Positions 53,186 through 63,403 are shown, counted from the stretch's first letter. The stretch: DNA of 64,000 bases from an uncultured Prevotella sp. (GCA_900540375.1 UQFS01000019.1:1-64000); one strand, 5' to 3'. Numbers and translations are program-made. The notes: generated by a model not told the origin, from the letters alone.

Positions 53186-55294
53186 TTAATGGAGTTTTCC
53201 GGGAGTCTCCACGCTGTTGATGGTGACCTTCACCTTAGTGGGATCTACGAGATCTTTCCACAAGTTGTAGAGTTCAACAGTCCACACCACAGCACCCTGG
53301 CACTCACCGGGCAGCGTAGCGAAGACCGAGTAGGTGCCGTCGCCCTTGACCGTAGTACGTCCGAAGCTGCTGCCGCCCCAGTAAGAGGGACTCCAGTCGG
53401 CGTCAGCATAGCTCAGCTCTGTCTTGTAGCTCTTTGCGGCACCGCCCTTGAGATTGCCGTCGATGCCCTTGATCGTGAAATTGACGATCATATTGCCGGC
53501 AAAGTGAAGACCGGAAGCGTCCACGCCTTTCTGCTTGGTATTGCCGTACTCATTATAGATCTCGATGCGTCCGTCGGTACCATTACCGTCTTTGTTGACA
53601 AACTCAGTCTTGGAGAAGTCCATGCCCACAGTCGGATCGGTGTCGAGTGCAATGTTCAAGATCTCAGCCTTCACCTTCGACGCGTCGACGAGGTCGTTGT
53701 CGAGATTGTTGATGTCGATGCAGAAGACGACAGCACCATCAGCGGTCGTTCCACCTGTCTCCATCCAAACGGTGTAGGTACCGTCGCCCGTGATGCGGGC
53801 GTCATACTTGTCACCTGTGAGTCCGGACCACCGTGACGGATCCCAGGAAGCGTCGGCATATTCCAGTCCGGCAATGTTTTCCTTAGCGGCTCCGCTCTTG
53901 TAGTTGCCATCGATTCCACTGATCTTGAAGGTCACGGCCATGGTGTTGCTGAAACGGATAGAGGTAGGATCGATGACAGAGTTGCCCTTCGTCGTACCAT
54001 ACTCGTTGTAGATCTCGATGCGTATACGGCCGTTGTTCTCCAAGTCGCCGATGACGAGTTTACCCGATCCGTTCGGTTTGATCTCGGAATACGGGCGCAC
54101 GGTGCGCAGGCAGACGCCATAGTGTCGCAGCGAGTTACCGTTTTTCACGATACCATTTCCGTCGAAGGTCAGTGTGTTGGCATAGTTGCCGTCGACCTTG
54201 CTTGCCGTTCCGGTCCAGTAGAAAGCCTTGCCGTCATTAATGATCTCCTTGCCGTCGCGGTAACCGGTATAGGGCAGGAAGATGGAGTTGCCGTTGCCGG
54301 CAGTGAAGCGGATGCCCTTCACGCCATTGACTGTATCGAAGGTTTTCTTGGTCTTCGCGATGAGTTCCTTCACCTGGTCGAGTGTCGGCATCTGGGAATA
54401 GAACGGAAACGAGCCGTCGATGTCGAGGTTGTTGGTGAGGTCGAGTTCCGTGTTGGCGATGTCACCGGTGGAGTAGTCAGCGTTGTCCTTGGAGTACTGT
54501 TCGGCAGTCTTGTCGCCGTAGCCGAAGTAAGCGCCCACGCCTTCCTCGTTCTCTGCGCCGATGTTGCACTTCGCCCACGTAACGCTAAGTCCGAGATCGA
54601 CATATTCCATCGTCTGCTTCTTGGTGGTGAGCTGCTTCACGGGTCCGTAGACATATCCGTCGTCGACCTTGACGAAAGCCTTATAATAATAGGTGGTGCC
54701 GGGCAGCAGACCGCCCACGGTGGTGAGATCAAAGTCACGGCCGTCAGACAGCTGGTCTTTGTTCATTCCGATCTTCATGCCTTTCTCCACCGTGCCGAGG
54801 CCGTCGAGTCCGGAATAAGAAGCTGAGAAGGTGGCCTTGGTGTAGCTGATGTCGGTGGCATCGAGCGTCTCGGCTTCGGCATCGGTAGCGACGAAGGTCT
54901 TCACCTCACCATATTTATATACCTTGTTCTGCAGACAGACATAGGTGGCATAGTGGTAGGTGGTGCCGGTGTGGAGACCACTGAGACAGGCCCGGATGGT
55001 GTCGGCCGACAGAGAGCCGCGCACTTTTGTGCCGCCGGCGGTGGGATTGTCAGCAGTGGAATACATCACACCGACCTCATAACTCGACGGATCGGCAGAG
55101 GAGAGATCATCAACGGTGCCGTCAATGGCAGCGCTGACAGCCGTCACAGCGGCGTCGCCCGTGGTGATGGAGGTGACGATCGGCGTGGTCGACACCGAGT
55201 AGTCGTCATCGTCGGAACAGGAAGTGATGATGAGTGAGGAGGCCAGCAGCGAGGTGGCCATCACCATCAATCCGGGAAAATATTTCAGTTTCAT
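53186..55294 (-). CDS. Surface lipoprotein with FISUMP-like domain and duplicated C-terminal module
   Basis: This 702-residue protein has a lipoprotein signal (IITSCSDDDD, cysteine 26). Two fibronectin III-like repeats (about 35-230; GLHTGTTYHYATYV and GLLPGTTYYYKAFV) precede a FISUMP-like domain (about 235-405; YVDLGLSVTWAKCNIGAEN). Two copies of an unfamiliar module follow (about 420-560 and 572-702), each starting RIEIYNEYG and sharing FKISGIDGN / FTIKGIDGN and YADASWDPS / YADADWSPS. The module is likely a carbohydrate-binding domain. Position between SusE-like and GH5 genes suggests a surface glycan-binding role. Confidence 0.75.
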   Translation of the reverse strand: MKLKYFPGLMVMATSLLASSLIITSCSDDDDYSVSTTPIVTSITTGDAAVTAVSAAIDGTVDDLSSADPSSYEVGVMYSTADNPTAGGTKVRGSLSADTIRACLSGLHTGTTYHYATYVCLQNKVYKYGEVKTFVATDAEAETLDATDISYTKATFSASYSGLDGLGTVEKGMKIGMNKDQLSDGRDFDLTTVGGLLPGTTYYYKAFVKVDDGYVYGPVKQLTTKKQTMEYVDLGLSVTWAKCNIGAENEEGVGAYFGYGDKTAEQYSKDNADYSTGDIANTELDLTNNLDIDGSFPFYSQMPTLDQVKELIAKTKKTFDTVNGVKGIRFTAGNGNSIFLPYTGYRDGKEIINDGKAFYWTGTASKVDGNYANTLTFDGNGIVKNGNSLRHYGVCLRTVRPYSEIKPNGSGKLVIGDLENNGRIRIEIYNEYGTTKGNSVIDPTSIRFSNTMAVTFKISGIDGNYKSGAAKENIAGLEYADASWDPSRWSGLTGDKYDARITGDGTYTVWMETGGTTADGAVVFCIDINNLDNDLVDASKVKAEILNIALDTDPTVGMDFSKTEFVNKDGNGTDGRIEIYNEYGNTKQKGVDASGLHFAGNMIVNFTIKGIDGNLKGGAAKSYKTELSYADADWSPSYWGGSSFGRTTVKGDGTYSVFATLPGECQGAVVWTVELYNLWKDLVDPTKVKVTINSVETPGKLH

Positions 55295-55445
55295 GATAAC
55301 TTGCTTTATAGTAACACTAACAATTGATGCTGGACCGTCTGCATTCCCTCAAGCCGTGGAGAACCGACGACTCACGTCGTTTTTGTCCTCCCTAACTTGA
55401 TGAATGAAGCCTAGATCCAATATCTATGAAAAAATATAACGGTCT

Positions 55446-57284
55446 TTATTTCCGTGGGCCACGGGTGGCACGATGATGCGCCTTGGCATTTGCCGGTTTG
55501 ATAAACGGCGTACCGGTATCCATCTTCACGTCCACTGTCACAGAGAGCGTCTTGGTGAAGCTGCACTGAGCGGCGAGTCCTGCCGTGGCACCCCAAGGAT
55601 TGACGATATAGCGACGTGCGGTAGTCTCCTTGTCACCGGCTCCCCGGTCGATGGTAGCGTCGTCGAAGATGATATCCTTACCGTCGGCTTGGATTCCCTT
55701 CACCACGACGTCGCAGTTAGGATGGTCACCGAGCAGTTTCTCAATATCGAGATAGATACCATAGACATTGTCGCAACTGCCGTTGATGGTGAAGGTATAG
55801 CTACCGTCAGAGCCGTCCTTGACAAACACGTCGTCGCTCTGCTGGGTCTGCCAATCCGGGGTGAAGAGGTGAAGACCACCCTTATAGGTCTTAGCCACTC
55901 CGGCGCGTACCACGCTCCACTGATAGCCCATATACTGATAGAACTTACCCTGGTCGTCGTACTCGCGTGCGCCCCACACGATATTGTCCAGTCCACCGGT
56001 CTGCGGATTGCAGTTGGTCTCTTGGCTGAAGCCGAGGATACGCAGGCTGCTCTTATTGGTTGTCATCACAGCGCGACCGTCCTTACTGATGGCAAAGGTG
56101 GGCAGAGCGGGCGTGAAGGTGTAGACGCCTTCCTTGCTCAGCGTGTAGCTGCCCTTGGTCTCGTTGCCGTCGGGAGCGGTGAACGTGTAGCTGTGGTTGC
56201 TGCTGTTCATCACGATGGTGACATCCTCAAGGTTGTCGATAGCGTCGAAGGCGGTCACGCCCTTAGCCTTTCCGTCCTTGGTGTACCAGTCAAAGCCGGT
56301 GAGCTTATAGGTGATGATGCGGTCGTTCTTCGGTTCCACGAAGTCCATCCATCCGTCTTCCATGGTTGGGAAGACCTCCACCTCTGGAGCCTCGTAGTGG
56401 TCGGCATGGTCTTTCGACACGAAGTTGAAGCAGAGCCACCACTTGCCCTCGCCGGAGGTGTCGGGATTGCGAAGGATGGCGAGACGCAGCTGGTTGTTGG
56501 TCAGCGTGACGATATGGATGTCCTTTTGCCATCCTACGGCGTCCTGGCGGTTCTCCCAGTTGGACGAGTGGAGCAAAGGAACGTCGGTCAGATTGATCTT
56601 GTGATTGTCGAGATCGAGCAGATAAGTGCCTGACAGAGCCTTGGCAACACCGTTAGGATCATAAGTCACACTCTGCACGTTGGCTCCATTCTTCAAGTCG
56701 AAGGTGATGGAACTCTTCATGAAGTTGCCCGACTCGTCTTCGTGGTTGGCAGCGGGATCCCAGTTGCTCGTGAAGTTATTCCACTCGGCATTGGTCGCCG
56801 ACGGGTCGCCATAGGAGACCTCGCCCGAGCAGAGTCCATAGTTGCCGTTGTCGGGAATCCACGTCTTGCTCTGTCCGACGCCACCGGTGAGCATGGTGTA
56901 GAGCTCATTGTTGACGAAATCAGCACAGAACTGGTCGACGGTGAAGTGAGCAGTGTCGCCATAGACATAACCGCCACGCGTGTTCACACCGAAGAGCACG
57001 TCGTAGGTGCCCGGGAACGGAATCTTCAGGGTGACGTCTTTCTCCTGCGACCGTCCCTGCGGCTCAATCCAACTGACCTGATAGCGATCGGCCATGAGGC
57101 TCTTCAAGTACACGATGTTAGGGTTTTGTTCGTCGTGGGTGATGGTATAGGCCTGGCCTTCGACGAGATCAGCCGTCATGACATCCTTGTCGCCGAGGTC
57201 GTAGTCATCGGGCGAGCATGCTGCCATGCCAAAGAGCATGAGTGCCGCCCCTGCTAAGGCATAGATATAATGATTGATTTTCAT
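55446..57284 (-). CDS. Surface glycan-binding lipoprotein (SusE-position)
   Basis: This 612-residue protein carries a lipoprotein signal (LFGMAACSPDDYDLGD, cysteine 23). A PKD-like domain (about 40-115; IPFPGTYDVLFGVNTRGGYV) is followed by a large beta-rich body with many surface aromatic residues (WGAREYDDQGKFYQYMGYQW). It follows susD by 63 bases, the place of SusE/SGBP-type proteins that hold glycan chains at the cell surface. The C-terminal end is basic (HHRATRGPRK), which is unusual. Binding preference cannot be read from sequence. Confidence 0.75.
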   Translation of the reverse strand: MKINHYIYALAGAALMLFGMAACSPDDYDLGDKDVMTADLVEGQAYTITHDEQNPNIVYLKSLMADRYQVSWIEPQGRSQEKDVTLKIPFPGTYDVLFGVNTRGGYVYGDTAHFTVDQFCADFVNNELYTMLTGGVGQSKTWIPDNGNYGLCSGEVSYGDPSATNAEWNNFTSNWDPAANHEDESGNFMKSSITFDLKNGANVQSVTYDPNGVAKALSGTYLLDLDNHKINLTDVPLLHSSNWENRQDAVGWQKDIHIVTLTNNQLRLAILRNPDTSGEGKWWLCFNFVSKDHADHYEAPEVEVFPTMEDGWMDFVEPKNDRIITYKLTGFDWYTKDGKAKGVTAFDAIDNLEDVTIVMNSSNHSYTFTAPDGNETKGSYTLSKEGVYTFTPALPTFAISKDGRAVMTTNKSSLRILGFSQETNCNPQTGGLDNIVWGAREYDDQGKFYQYMGYQWSVVRAGVAKTYKGGLHLFTPDWQTQQSDDVFVKDGSDGSYTFTINGSCDNVYGIYLDIEKLLGDHPNCDVVVKGIQADGKDIIFDDATIDRGAGDKETTARRYIVNPWGATAGLAAQCSFTKTLSVTVDVKMDTGTPFIKPANAKAHHRATRGPRK

Positions 57285-57347
57285 AATGAGATTGCTATTT
57301 AGTCCATTCTTAGTTGATGGTGAAAAGAAAATGTTTTTGATCCAGGA

Positions 57348-59069
57348 TTACCATCCGGCATTCTGCTTAAGCAGGTTGTTGGAGCGCTGGATCTGAGTGA
57401 GTGGTATCTGGCAGAAGCCACGTTTGCTCTTGATGGTCTCGGCTTTGATGGTCACCGTCTCTTCCCTGCCGCCGGAGACAACTTTCTCTCCGCTGGCTGC
57501 TATCGTGTTGGCGGCCACGTCGATACCCTGGCGCAGCAGATCCCAGTAGCGGATGCCCTCACCGATGAACTCGAGTTTACGCTCTTTGAGGATGTTGCTT
57601 TCAGTTACAGGCAGCTCGCGGTAGCCGTTGCTGAGCGTGCCGTCGCCCTGCGTGAAAGCGCGTTTGCGAACCTCATTGAAATAGGTCTGACCCTTCGGCG
57701 AACCGAGTTCGGCAGCCATCAGCAGCACGTCGGAATAGCGCATGAGCACATAGTCCTGCGGTTGGGAGATCTGGAAGTCACCGGCCATGAGGCCCTGATA
57801 GTAGTGTGTCATCGACCAGGAACCGTCAGCGCCCTTTGTCCACTTCGAGCGAGGCGTGTATTTCTTGATGGCGAAACCGGTGTATTCGCGCTGGTCGGAG
57901 GCCACCTTCTTCCAGGCATCGAGCTGCGTGATGCCTTCCTGGGCCATGTTGATGATCGACGCACTCTGGCGGCTGTCACCGGCGGCGAAGTCGTTCCATG
58001 TGGCTGTGGTCACCGTGGCGCCGCCCCAGCCTTGGCCGTAGGGCACACAGATCGTACCGCCGGTGCGCATACCGAACATCACGATGGAGCGGTTGCCGCC
58101 GGTGTTACCGTTATAGTCAGCGGTGTAGTTGAACTTCATACTCAGCACGGTCTCGCTGTTGCCGTCGCCGGCATAGGTCGAGTCGTTGGTCCAGTTGCCG
58201 GCAGCTTCCTGCACCCAGTTGTCGCTGGCAGCTGGCCAGAGGTTCTTGAACTGCGGCACGAGGCTGTATTCTCCGCTCTCAATGACATCCTCCAGACCGG
58301 CCAGAGCCTTGGCTGCTGTCAGTCCGCCGGGCATCTCCTTGCGCTCGTTGTTGTTGTAAACGCCGTCGTAGAAGAGATAGACACGGGCGAGCATAGCCTC
58401 AGCAGCATACTTGGTGATGCGGCCGTCGTTGGCTGCTGCCTGACTCTTGGGGTAAGCGCTGGCCGGGATATTGTCGGCCGCGTAGGTCAGATCGTTGACG
58501 ATGAGCGCATAGACGCTGTCGGGATCGGCCTGAGGAACGTTCTTATCGGTAGGCGTGGTGATCAGAGGGATGTGCTCAAACATACGCACCATGTCGAAAT
58601 AGCACAGTGCACGAATGGCGCGTGTCTCGCCGAGGATGCGGCCCTTGACGGCGTCGGAGCTCCACTGCGTGCCCTGGGTCTTGAGCAAGAGTTCATTGCA
58701 GTTGTAGATAGCCTTGTAATAGTCTTCCCACAGGTCGTTGTAGATGTTGGTCTGAGAGACGTCCTGGCTGATGTCGAAACGGTCTACGACCTGGGAGTTG
58801 CGGGCGTCATTGGCACCCGTACCACCGAAGCACTCGTCACTCATATACTCTGCTGCCATCTGGAAGGTGAAGGTCGGACCGAGTGACACGGTGCCCTGCC
58901 AGCCGTCGTAGCAACCGATGAGGGCGCGGTCGGCGTCGCTCTGGTTCTTATAGTAGTTGCCCGTCGACGTCTCTGTCTTCGACGAGACATCGAGGAAATC
59001 ATTGCCGCAGGAGGTCATGCCCAAGGAGAGCAGTGCCGTGGCGGCGATGGTGAATATCTTGGTTTTCAT
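57348..59069 (-). CDS. SusD/RagB outer-membrane glycan-binding lipoprotein
   Basis: This 573-residue protein has a lipoprotein signal (LSLGMTSCGNDFLDV, cysteine 21) and the SusD helical fold: TPR-like helices near GCYDGWQGT, AIRALCYFDMVRMFEHIPL and YALIVNDLTYAADNIP, and the C-terminal motif ERKLEFIGEGIRYWDLLRQG. It caps the SusC channel and captures oligosaccharides. It starts 21 bases after susC and is co-transcribed with it. Confidence 0.95.
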   Translation of the reverse strand: MKTKIFTIAATALLSLGMTSCGNDFLDVSSKTETSTGNYYKNQSDADRALIGCYDGWQGTVSLGPTFTFQMAAEYMSDECFGGTGANDARNSQVVDRFDISQDVSQTNIYNDLWEDYYKAIYNCNELLLKTQGTQWSSDAVKGRILGETRAIRALCYFDMVRMFEHIPLITTPTDKNVPQADPDSVYALIVNDLTYAADNIPASAYPKSQAAANDGRITKYAAEAMLARVYLFYDGVYNNNERKEMPGGLTAAKALAGLEDVIESGEYSLVPQFKNLWPAASDNWVQEAAGNWTNDSTYAGDGNSETVLSMKFNYTADYNGNTGGNRSIVMFGMRTGGTICVPYGQGWGGATVTTATWNDFAAGDSRQSASIINMAQEGITQLDAWKKVASDQREYTGFAIKKYTPRSKWTKGADGSWSMTHYYQGLMAGDFQISQPQDYVLMRYSDVLLMAAELGSPKGQTYFNEVRKRAFTQGDGTLSNGYRELPVTESNILKERKLEFIGEGIRYWDLLRQGIDVAANTIAASGEKVVSGGREETVTIKAETIKSKRGFCQIPLTQIQRSNNLLKQNAGW

Positions 59070-59090
59070 TGTCTTCTGAGATTAAAGGTA

Positions 59091-62000
59091 TTAGAACTTG
59101 AGATTGATACCGACCAGACAGGTGCGTGGCCGTGGATAGTAGCCCAGATCCACACCGCTGACCCATCCGTCCATACCGTAGCCCACTTCAGGATCCATGC
59201 CGTTGTAGTGAGTGAAGGTGAAGGCGTTCTGCACCTGGAAATAAAGGCGCGCCTGCGAGAGATAAGACGTGTGGATGAGCTTGGCAAAGTCGTAGCCCAG
59301 CGTGATGTTGCTGATGCGAAGGAACTTGCCGTCGTGGATGAAGAGATCAGAGAACTGATAGTTGATGTTGGTGTTGGTCACGCGCGGGATCTTGTTGCTC
59401 GTGCCCTCACCGGTCCAGCGGTCGAGGATCTCTGTCGTGTAGTTGGCCGTGGTGGAACCCACATTGCGATAGCTCTGCACGATCTTGTTGCCGGTCTCGC
59501 CGTTGGCAGTCATGGAGAAGTCGAAACCTTTGTAGTCGAATCCCAGCGAGAAACCGAAGGTGAAGTCAGGCATGCCGTTGCCAAGGTTGACCTTGTCGGC
59601 GTCGTTGATCTTGCCATCGTGGTTGACATCGTAGTATTTCACGTCGCCGGGCTTGGAATCAGCCTGCAGCACACCATTGCCGTTGGCGATCCAATCTTTG
59701 ATCTCTTGCTCATTTTGGAAGAGTCCGGCTGTCTTGTAGCCCCAGAAATAGCCGATGGGCTCGCCGTTGCTGGCGCGATAAAACTCCGTAGAGTTGTCGT
59801 AGAGCTGATTGGTCTGTCCGTGGATGATGCCGTCCTCGTTGGGGATGTTGCCGACCTTGTTGTGGTTGTAGGCACCGTTGACGTTGACGAAGTAGTTGAA
59901 ATTGCGGCCGATGCGATCGTTCCAACCGAGTCCGACCTCCACACCGATGTTTTTCACGTCACCACCATTAATATATGGTGCACCGGTTCCTGCCGTGGCG
60001 AGGATAGGCGGCTGCACGAGCCAGTCTTTCGTGGTCTTGTAGTACCAGTCGAAGTTGACGTTGAGCTTGCCGAATACACGGGCGTCGAAGCCGAAGTCGG
60101 TCTGCTCAGAGGTCTCCCAAGTAATGTTCTCGTTGGCCAGACGCGTCACGCGCGCTCCCCACTGGTCGGCTGCTGAACCCTTTGTCGTACCGAAGTTGTA
60201 GTAGACATTGTTGAAGGATACAGGTGCAGTATACATGTAGTTGCCGATGTTTTGATTACCGACCTGCCCCCAGCTGCCACGGAGCTTGAAGTAGTCGACG
60301 ACCTTGCTGACAGGCTTCCACCATTTCTCATTGCTCATCACCCAGCCGGCGCTCACCGAGGGGAACCAGCCAAAGCGGTGACCGCGGGCAAAGCGGCTCG
60401 AACCATCGCAGCGCAGCGTGGCCGTGGCCATGTAGGTCTCTTTGTAGTTCCACGACAGACGGCCGAAGTAGCTCACCATGCGCTCTTCGTCCCAAGGCGA
60501 ACCGCTGGCGCTGAGTCCTTCCTCCTGCGACTTGGCGGTGCCGTTGCTCACCCAGGCATAAGGCCAGGTGTCGAAGCCCTCACGCAGGGAACCGTTGGCG
60601 GCATAGAGGCTGCTGCCATTGGTGCGGTAGGCCTCAGTGCCGAGCATCGCGTCAAAGAAATGCTTGCCGAGTGTCCAGTTGTAGGTCAGCGTGTTGGTCC
60701 AGGTGATGCCGAAGCCGTCGCTCTTGCTCTGGCTGGCTGTCGTGCGCGTGTCGTTATAGCTGTAGACCGAGAAATGATAGAGCGGGTTGAAACCGCGGTA
60801 GTCATTGGAGTCGTACTTCACGCCGAGCGTCGTGCGGAACTTCAGGTTCTTGATGAACTGAAACTCCGCGAAGGCGTTGGCGGTGATAGTGGCGTTTTGC
60901 GACTTGTTGATGTTGTTGACCATCATCACGCCGTAAGGATTGCCGTCGGCATTGTACCATGGGCTGTTGCTGGTGTCGTTGTAGGGACTGCCATACACGC
61001 CGTTGTCGCTGTAGACCGGCGCCAAGGGCGATGTGGCGAAGGCCGCACGCAAAGAGTTGTTGTATTGGTTGCCGACGTTAAGTCCGCGCTTCTTATAATA
61101 GATAAAGGAGACCTGCTCACCGACCTTCAGGAATTTGTCGATGACGTTGTACTCTGAGTTGACACGGAAGTTGTAACGGCTGTAGTAAGAGACATCCTTA
61201 CCGCCGACGATACCTTCCTGGTTCATGTATCCCATGCTCATGGCATAGTTGCCACGGCCACTGCCGCCTGTGATGCCAAGGGTGTAGCTCTCGGTTTGCG
61301 CGTTGTTCTTGAACATCTGGTCGACCCAGTCTGTGTCGTAGATCTGACCGGTCGTCGGGTCTGTGATGCCCCAAGTGGTGACGTTGCCGTCAGCGTCTTT
61401 CTGAGTGTAGTAGCTCTTCCAGTCGTATGCCTGACCGCCGGAGTTGATATTCTGCTCGTCCATGATGGTCATGTACTGCTGAGCGTTGAGCATCTTTACC
61501 TTGCGGATCGGCTTCTGCCAGCCCTTGTAAGCGTCAAAACTGACCACCGAGCGGCCTTTTTTACCGCTCTTTGTGGTGACGAGCACCACGCCGTTGGCCG
61601 ACTGCGAACCATAGATGGCGGCGGAGGCTGCATCCTTCAGTACGTCGATGCTCTCGATGTCGGCAGGATTGAGCGTAGCGATGTCGCCGCGGATGCCGTC
61701 TATAATATAAAGAGGAGAAGAGGAACCGGTGGTGCCGATGCCTCGGATGTTGACCTTGAGTCCCTCACCGGGCTGTCCCGACTGCGAGATGACGGTCATA
61801 CCGGGGGTCTGCCCTTGCAGGGCCTGCAGAGGATTGGTGGTGTTGAGTTTGGCCACATCGTCGCCCTTGACCTGAAGGGTAGCGCCGGTGACGAGCTTTT
61901 TCTTCTGTACGCCATAGCCGATGACTACGACATCGTTGAGCGAGTTGGCCTCTTCGGCAAGCTGAATGGTGAGGTCGTTGCCTGCCACCTTCACTTTTTG

Positions 62001-62261
62001 CTGCACAAAGCCAATGTAGGAGACGAGAAGCGTCTGACCGTCATTGGCCTCCAAGGAGAAATGTCCGTCGAGATCCGTCACAGTACCTGACTGCGTGCCG
62101 ATGACCTTTACCGTCGCTCCCGTGAGCGGCTCGCCATCAGTGGCCGACTTGACCGTGCCTTTCACAATCTTGGCGTAGAGGGCTGAGCCTTGCAACACGC
62201 CGATCGCCGGAAACAGCAAACATGCTATTAGGGCCATTTTACATAAGATAGATTTGCGCAT
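59091..62261 (-). CDS. SusC/RagA TonB-dependent outer-membrane transporter
   Basis: This 1056-residue beta-barrel imports oligosaccharides using TonB energy. A signal peptide (about 1-30) precedes a carboxypeptidase-like domain (about 32-110; GTVKSATDGEPLTGATVKV), the plug (about 120-230; NIRGIGTTGSSSPLYIIDGI and AAIYGSQSANGVVLVTTKSG) and the barrel, ending PRTCLVGINLKF. The ATG at 62261 gives MRKSILCKMALIACLLF; the longer frame to 62306 has no signal-like sequence. It is the first gene of the locus susC-susD-SGBP-SGBP-GH5-GH31. A -7 element lies on the minus strand at 62338-62345. Confidence 0.96.
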   Translation of the reverse strand: MRKSILCKMALIACLLFPAIGVLQGSALYAKIVKGTVKSATDGEPLTGATVKVIGTQSGTVTDLDGHFSLEANDGQTLLVSYIGFVQQKVKVAGNDLTIQLAEEANSLNDVVVIGYGVQKKKLVTGATLQVKGDDVAKLNTTNPLQALQGQTPGMTVISQSGQPGEGLKVNIRGIGTTGSSSPLYIIDGIRGDIATLNPADIESIDVLKDAASAAIYGSQSANGVVLVTTKSGKKGRSVVSFDAYKGWQKPIRKVKMLNAQQYMTIMDEQNINSGGQAYDWKSYYTQKDADGNVTTWGITDPTTGQIYDTDWVDQMFKNNAQTESYTLGITGGSGRGNYAMSMGYMNQEGIVGGKDVSYYSRYNFRVNSEYNVIDKFLKVGEQVSFIYYKKRGLNVGNQYNNSLRAAFATSPLAPVYSDNGVYGSPYNDTSNSPWYNADGNPYGVMMVNNINKSQNATITANAFAEFQFIKNLKFRTTLGVKYDSNDYRGFNPLYHFSVYSYNDTRTTASQSKSDGFGITWTNTLTYNWTLGKHFFDAMLGTEAYRTNGSSLYAANGSLREGFDTWPYAWVSNGTAKSQEEGLSASGSPWDEERMVSYFGRLSWNYKETYMATATLRCDGSSRFARGHRFGWFPSVSAGWVMSNEKWWKPVSKVVDYFKLRGSWGQVGNQNIGNYMYTAPVSFNNVYYNFGTTKGSAADQWGARVTRLANENITWETSEQTDFGFDARVFGKLNVNFDWYYKTTKDWLVQPPILATAGTGAPYINGGDVKNIGVEVGLGWNDRIGRNFNYFVNVNGAYNHNKVGNIPNEDGIIHGQTNQLYDNSTEFYRASNGEPIGYFWGYKTAGLFQNEQEIKDWIANGNGVLQADSKPGDVKYYDVNHDGKINDADKVNLGNGMPDFTFGFSLGFDYKGFDFSMTANGETGNKIVQSYRNVGSTTANYTTEILDRWTGEGTSNKIPRVTNTNINYQFSDLFIHDGKFLRISNITLGYDFAKLIHTSYLSQARLYFQVQNAFTFTHYNGMDPEVGYGMDGWVSGVDLGYYPRPRTCLVGINLKF

Positions 62262-62337
62262 GGTTGGTTGAGTTTTAAATGTATAATAATTGATGTAGGA
62301 TGACAACCTGTGTTGATCGTTATTAGGAATAACACTG

Positions 62338-62345
62338 CAAAGTTA
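62338..62345 (-). promoter_or_regulatory. -7 element of susC operon
   Basis: TAACTTTG on the minus strand, 76 bases before the susC ATG. No TTTG is found at the usual distance, as expected of a promoter that needs an activator. Confidence 0.5.
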
Positions 62346-62492
62346 GGTTTTTTCTAACGAAACAGCCTGCAACCATGTTACAGAATAGGTACACATATGT
62401 TACATATTTGGCATTTACCGACCGGCGGAAGTGCTGATATGATGCAAGAATCGCATAAATGTGGGGTCGGCACCAATATTTTCGGGCTTGCA

Positions 62493-62524
62493 TTTCACGG
62501 TATCAGCAGAAAAGCGTAACTTTG
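62493..62524 (+). promoter_or_regulatory. Promoter of Cof-type phosphatase gene
   Basis: TTTC at 62493-62496, 20 bases, then TAACTTTG at 62517-62524. Confidence 0.55.
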
Positions 62525-62586
62525 CGATGTGAGAGAACAGAACGGGCGGAACGCCAGATTTCGCCGTAACACATATTTATACGCAC

Positions 62587-63396
62587 ATGGATTACAAGAT
62601 GATCGTGCTCGATCTCGACGGCACGCTGACAAATAGTAAGAAAGAGATGACACCCCGCACGCGCGACGCACTGCTGAAAGCTGAACAGCGGGGCGTGCGC
62701 ATCGTACTCGCATCGGGCCGCCCCACCTATGGCATCACGGCACTCGCTGAGGAACTGGACCTGAAGACTTACCAAGGTTTTATCCTTGCCTTCAACGGCG
62801 GACGCATCACCGACTGCGCTACGGGCAAGGTGGTCTTTGACCAACCTTTAAATCCTGAGGTCGTGCCCCCACTCTACGAGGCCGTCAAGAAACACGGCAT
62901 GGAGATGCTCACCTATCAGGACGAGAAGATCGCGGCAACGAAGAAGGCCAATAAATATGTCCTCCACGAGGCGTTCATCAACAAGATGCCGGTCGTGGAA
63001 TACACGGATTTCATCCATCAGATCCGCTACCCGATCAACAAATGCCTGGTCGTCGGCGACCCGGCTCCGCTGCATGAGCTCGAGCTGCAACTGGCCGGGA
63101 CGTTCAAAGGCATGATGGATGTCTACCGCTCGGCCGGGTTCTTCCTGGAGTGCGTGCCGCCCGGCATCGACAAGGCACACTCGCTGAAGCGTCTCTTTGA
63201 ACTGACCGGCATCCGCCGCGAGGAGGTCATCGCCTGCGGCGACGGCTACAACGATCAGAGCATGATACGCTTCGCAGGACTCGGCGTCGCCATGGCCAAC
63301 GCTCCGAAAGACATACAGGACACGGCCGACTACATCACTTACAGCAACGAGGAGGATGGTGTGGCGCACGTGGCCGAGAAGTTTATCCTGAAATAG
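62587..63396 (+). CDS. Cof-type HAD-IIB phosphatase
   Basis: This 269-residue cytoplasmic enzyme has motif I IVLDLDGTLTNSKKEMTPRT, motif II VLASGRPTYG and the C-terminal ACGDGYNDQSMIRFAGLGVA with the magnesium-binding aspartates. It belongs to the same broad family as the HAD protein at 19831 but is clearly different in sequence. The substrate is probably a sugar or cofactor phosphate. It is divergent from susC, so a link to the glycan locus is possible but unproven. Element copy C begins about 8 bases after the stop codon. Confidence 0.92.
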   Translation: MDYKMIVLDLDGTLTNSKKEMTPRTRDALLKAEQRGVRIVLASGRPTYGITALAEELDLKTYQGFILAFNGGRITDCATGKVVFDQPLNPEVVPPLYEAVKKHGMEMLTYQDEKIAATKKANKYVLHEAFINKMPVVEYTDFIHQIRYPINKCLVVGDPAPLHELELQLAGTFKGMMDVYRSAGFFLECVPPGIDKAHSLKRLFELTGIRREEVIACGDGYNDQSMIRFAGLGVAMANAPKDIQDTADYITYSNEEDGVAHVAEKFILK

Positions 63397-63403
63397 ATCT
63401 GTT

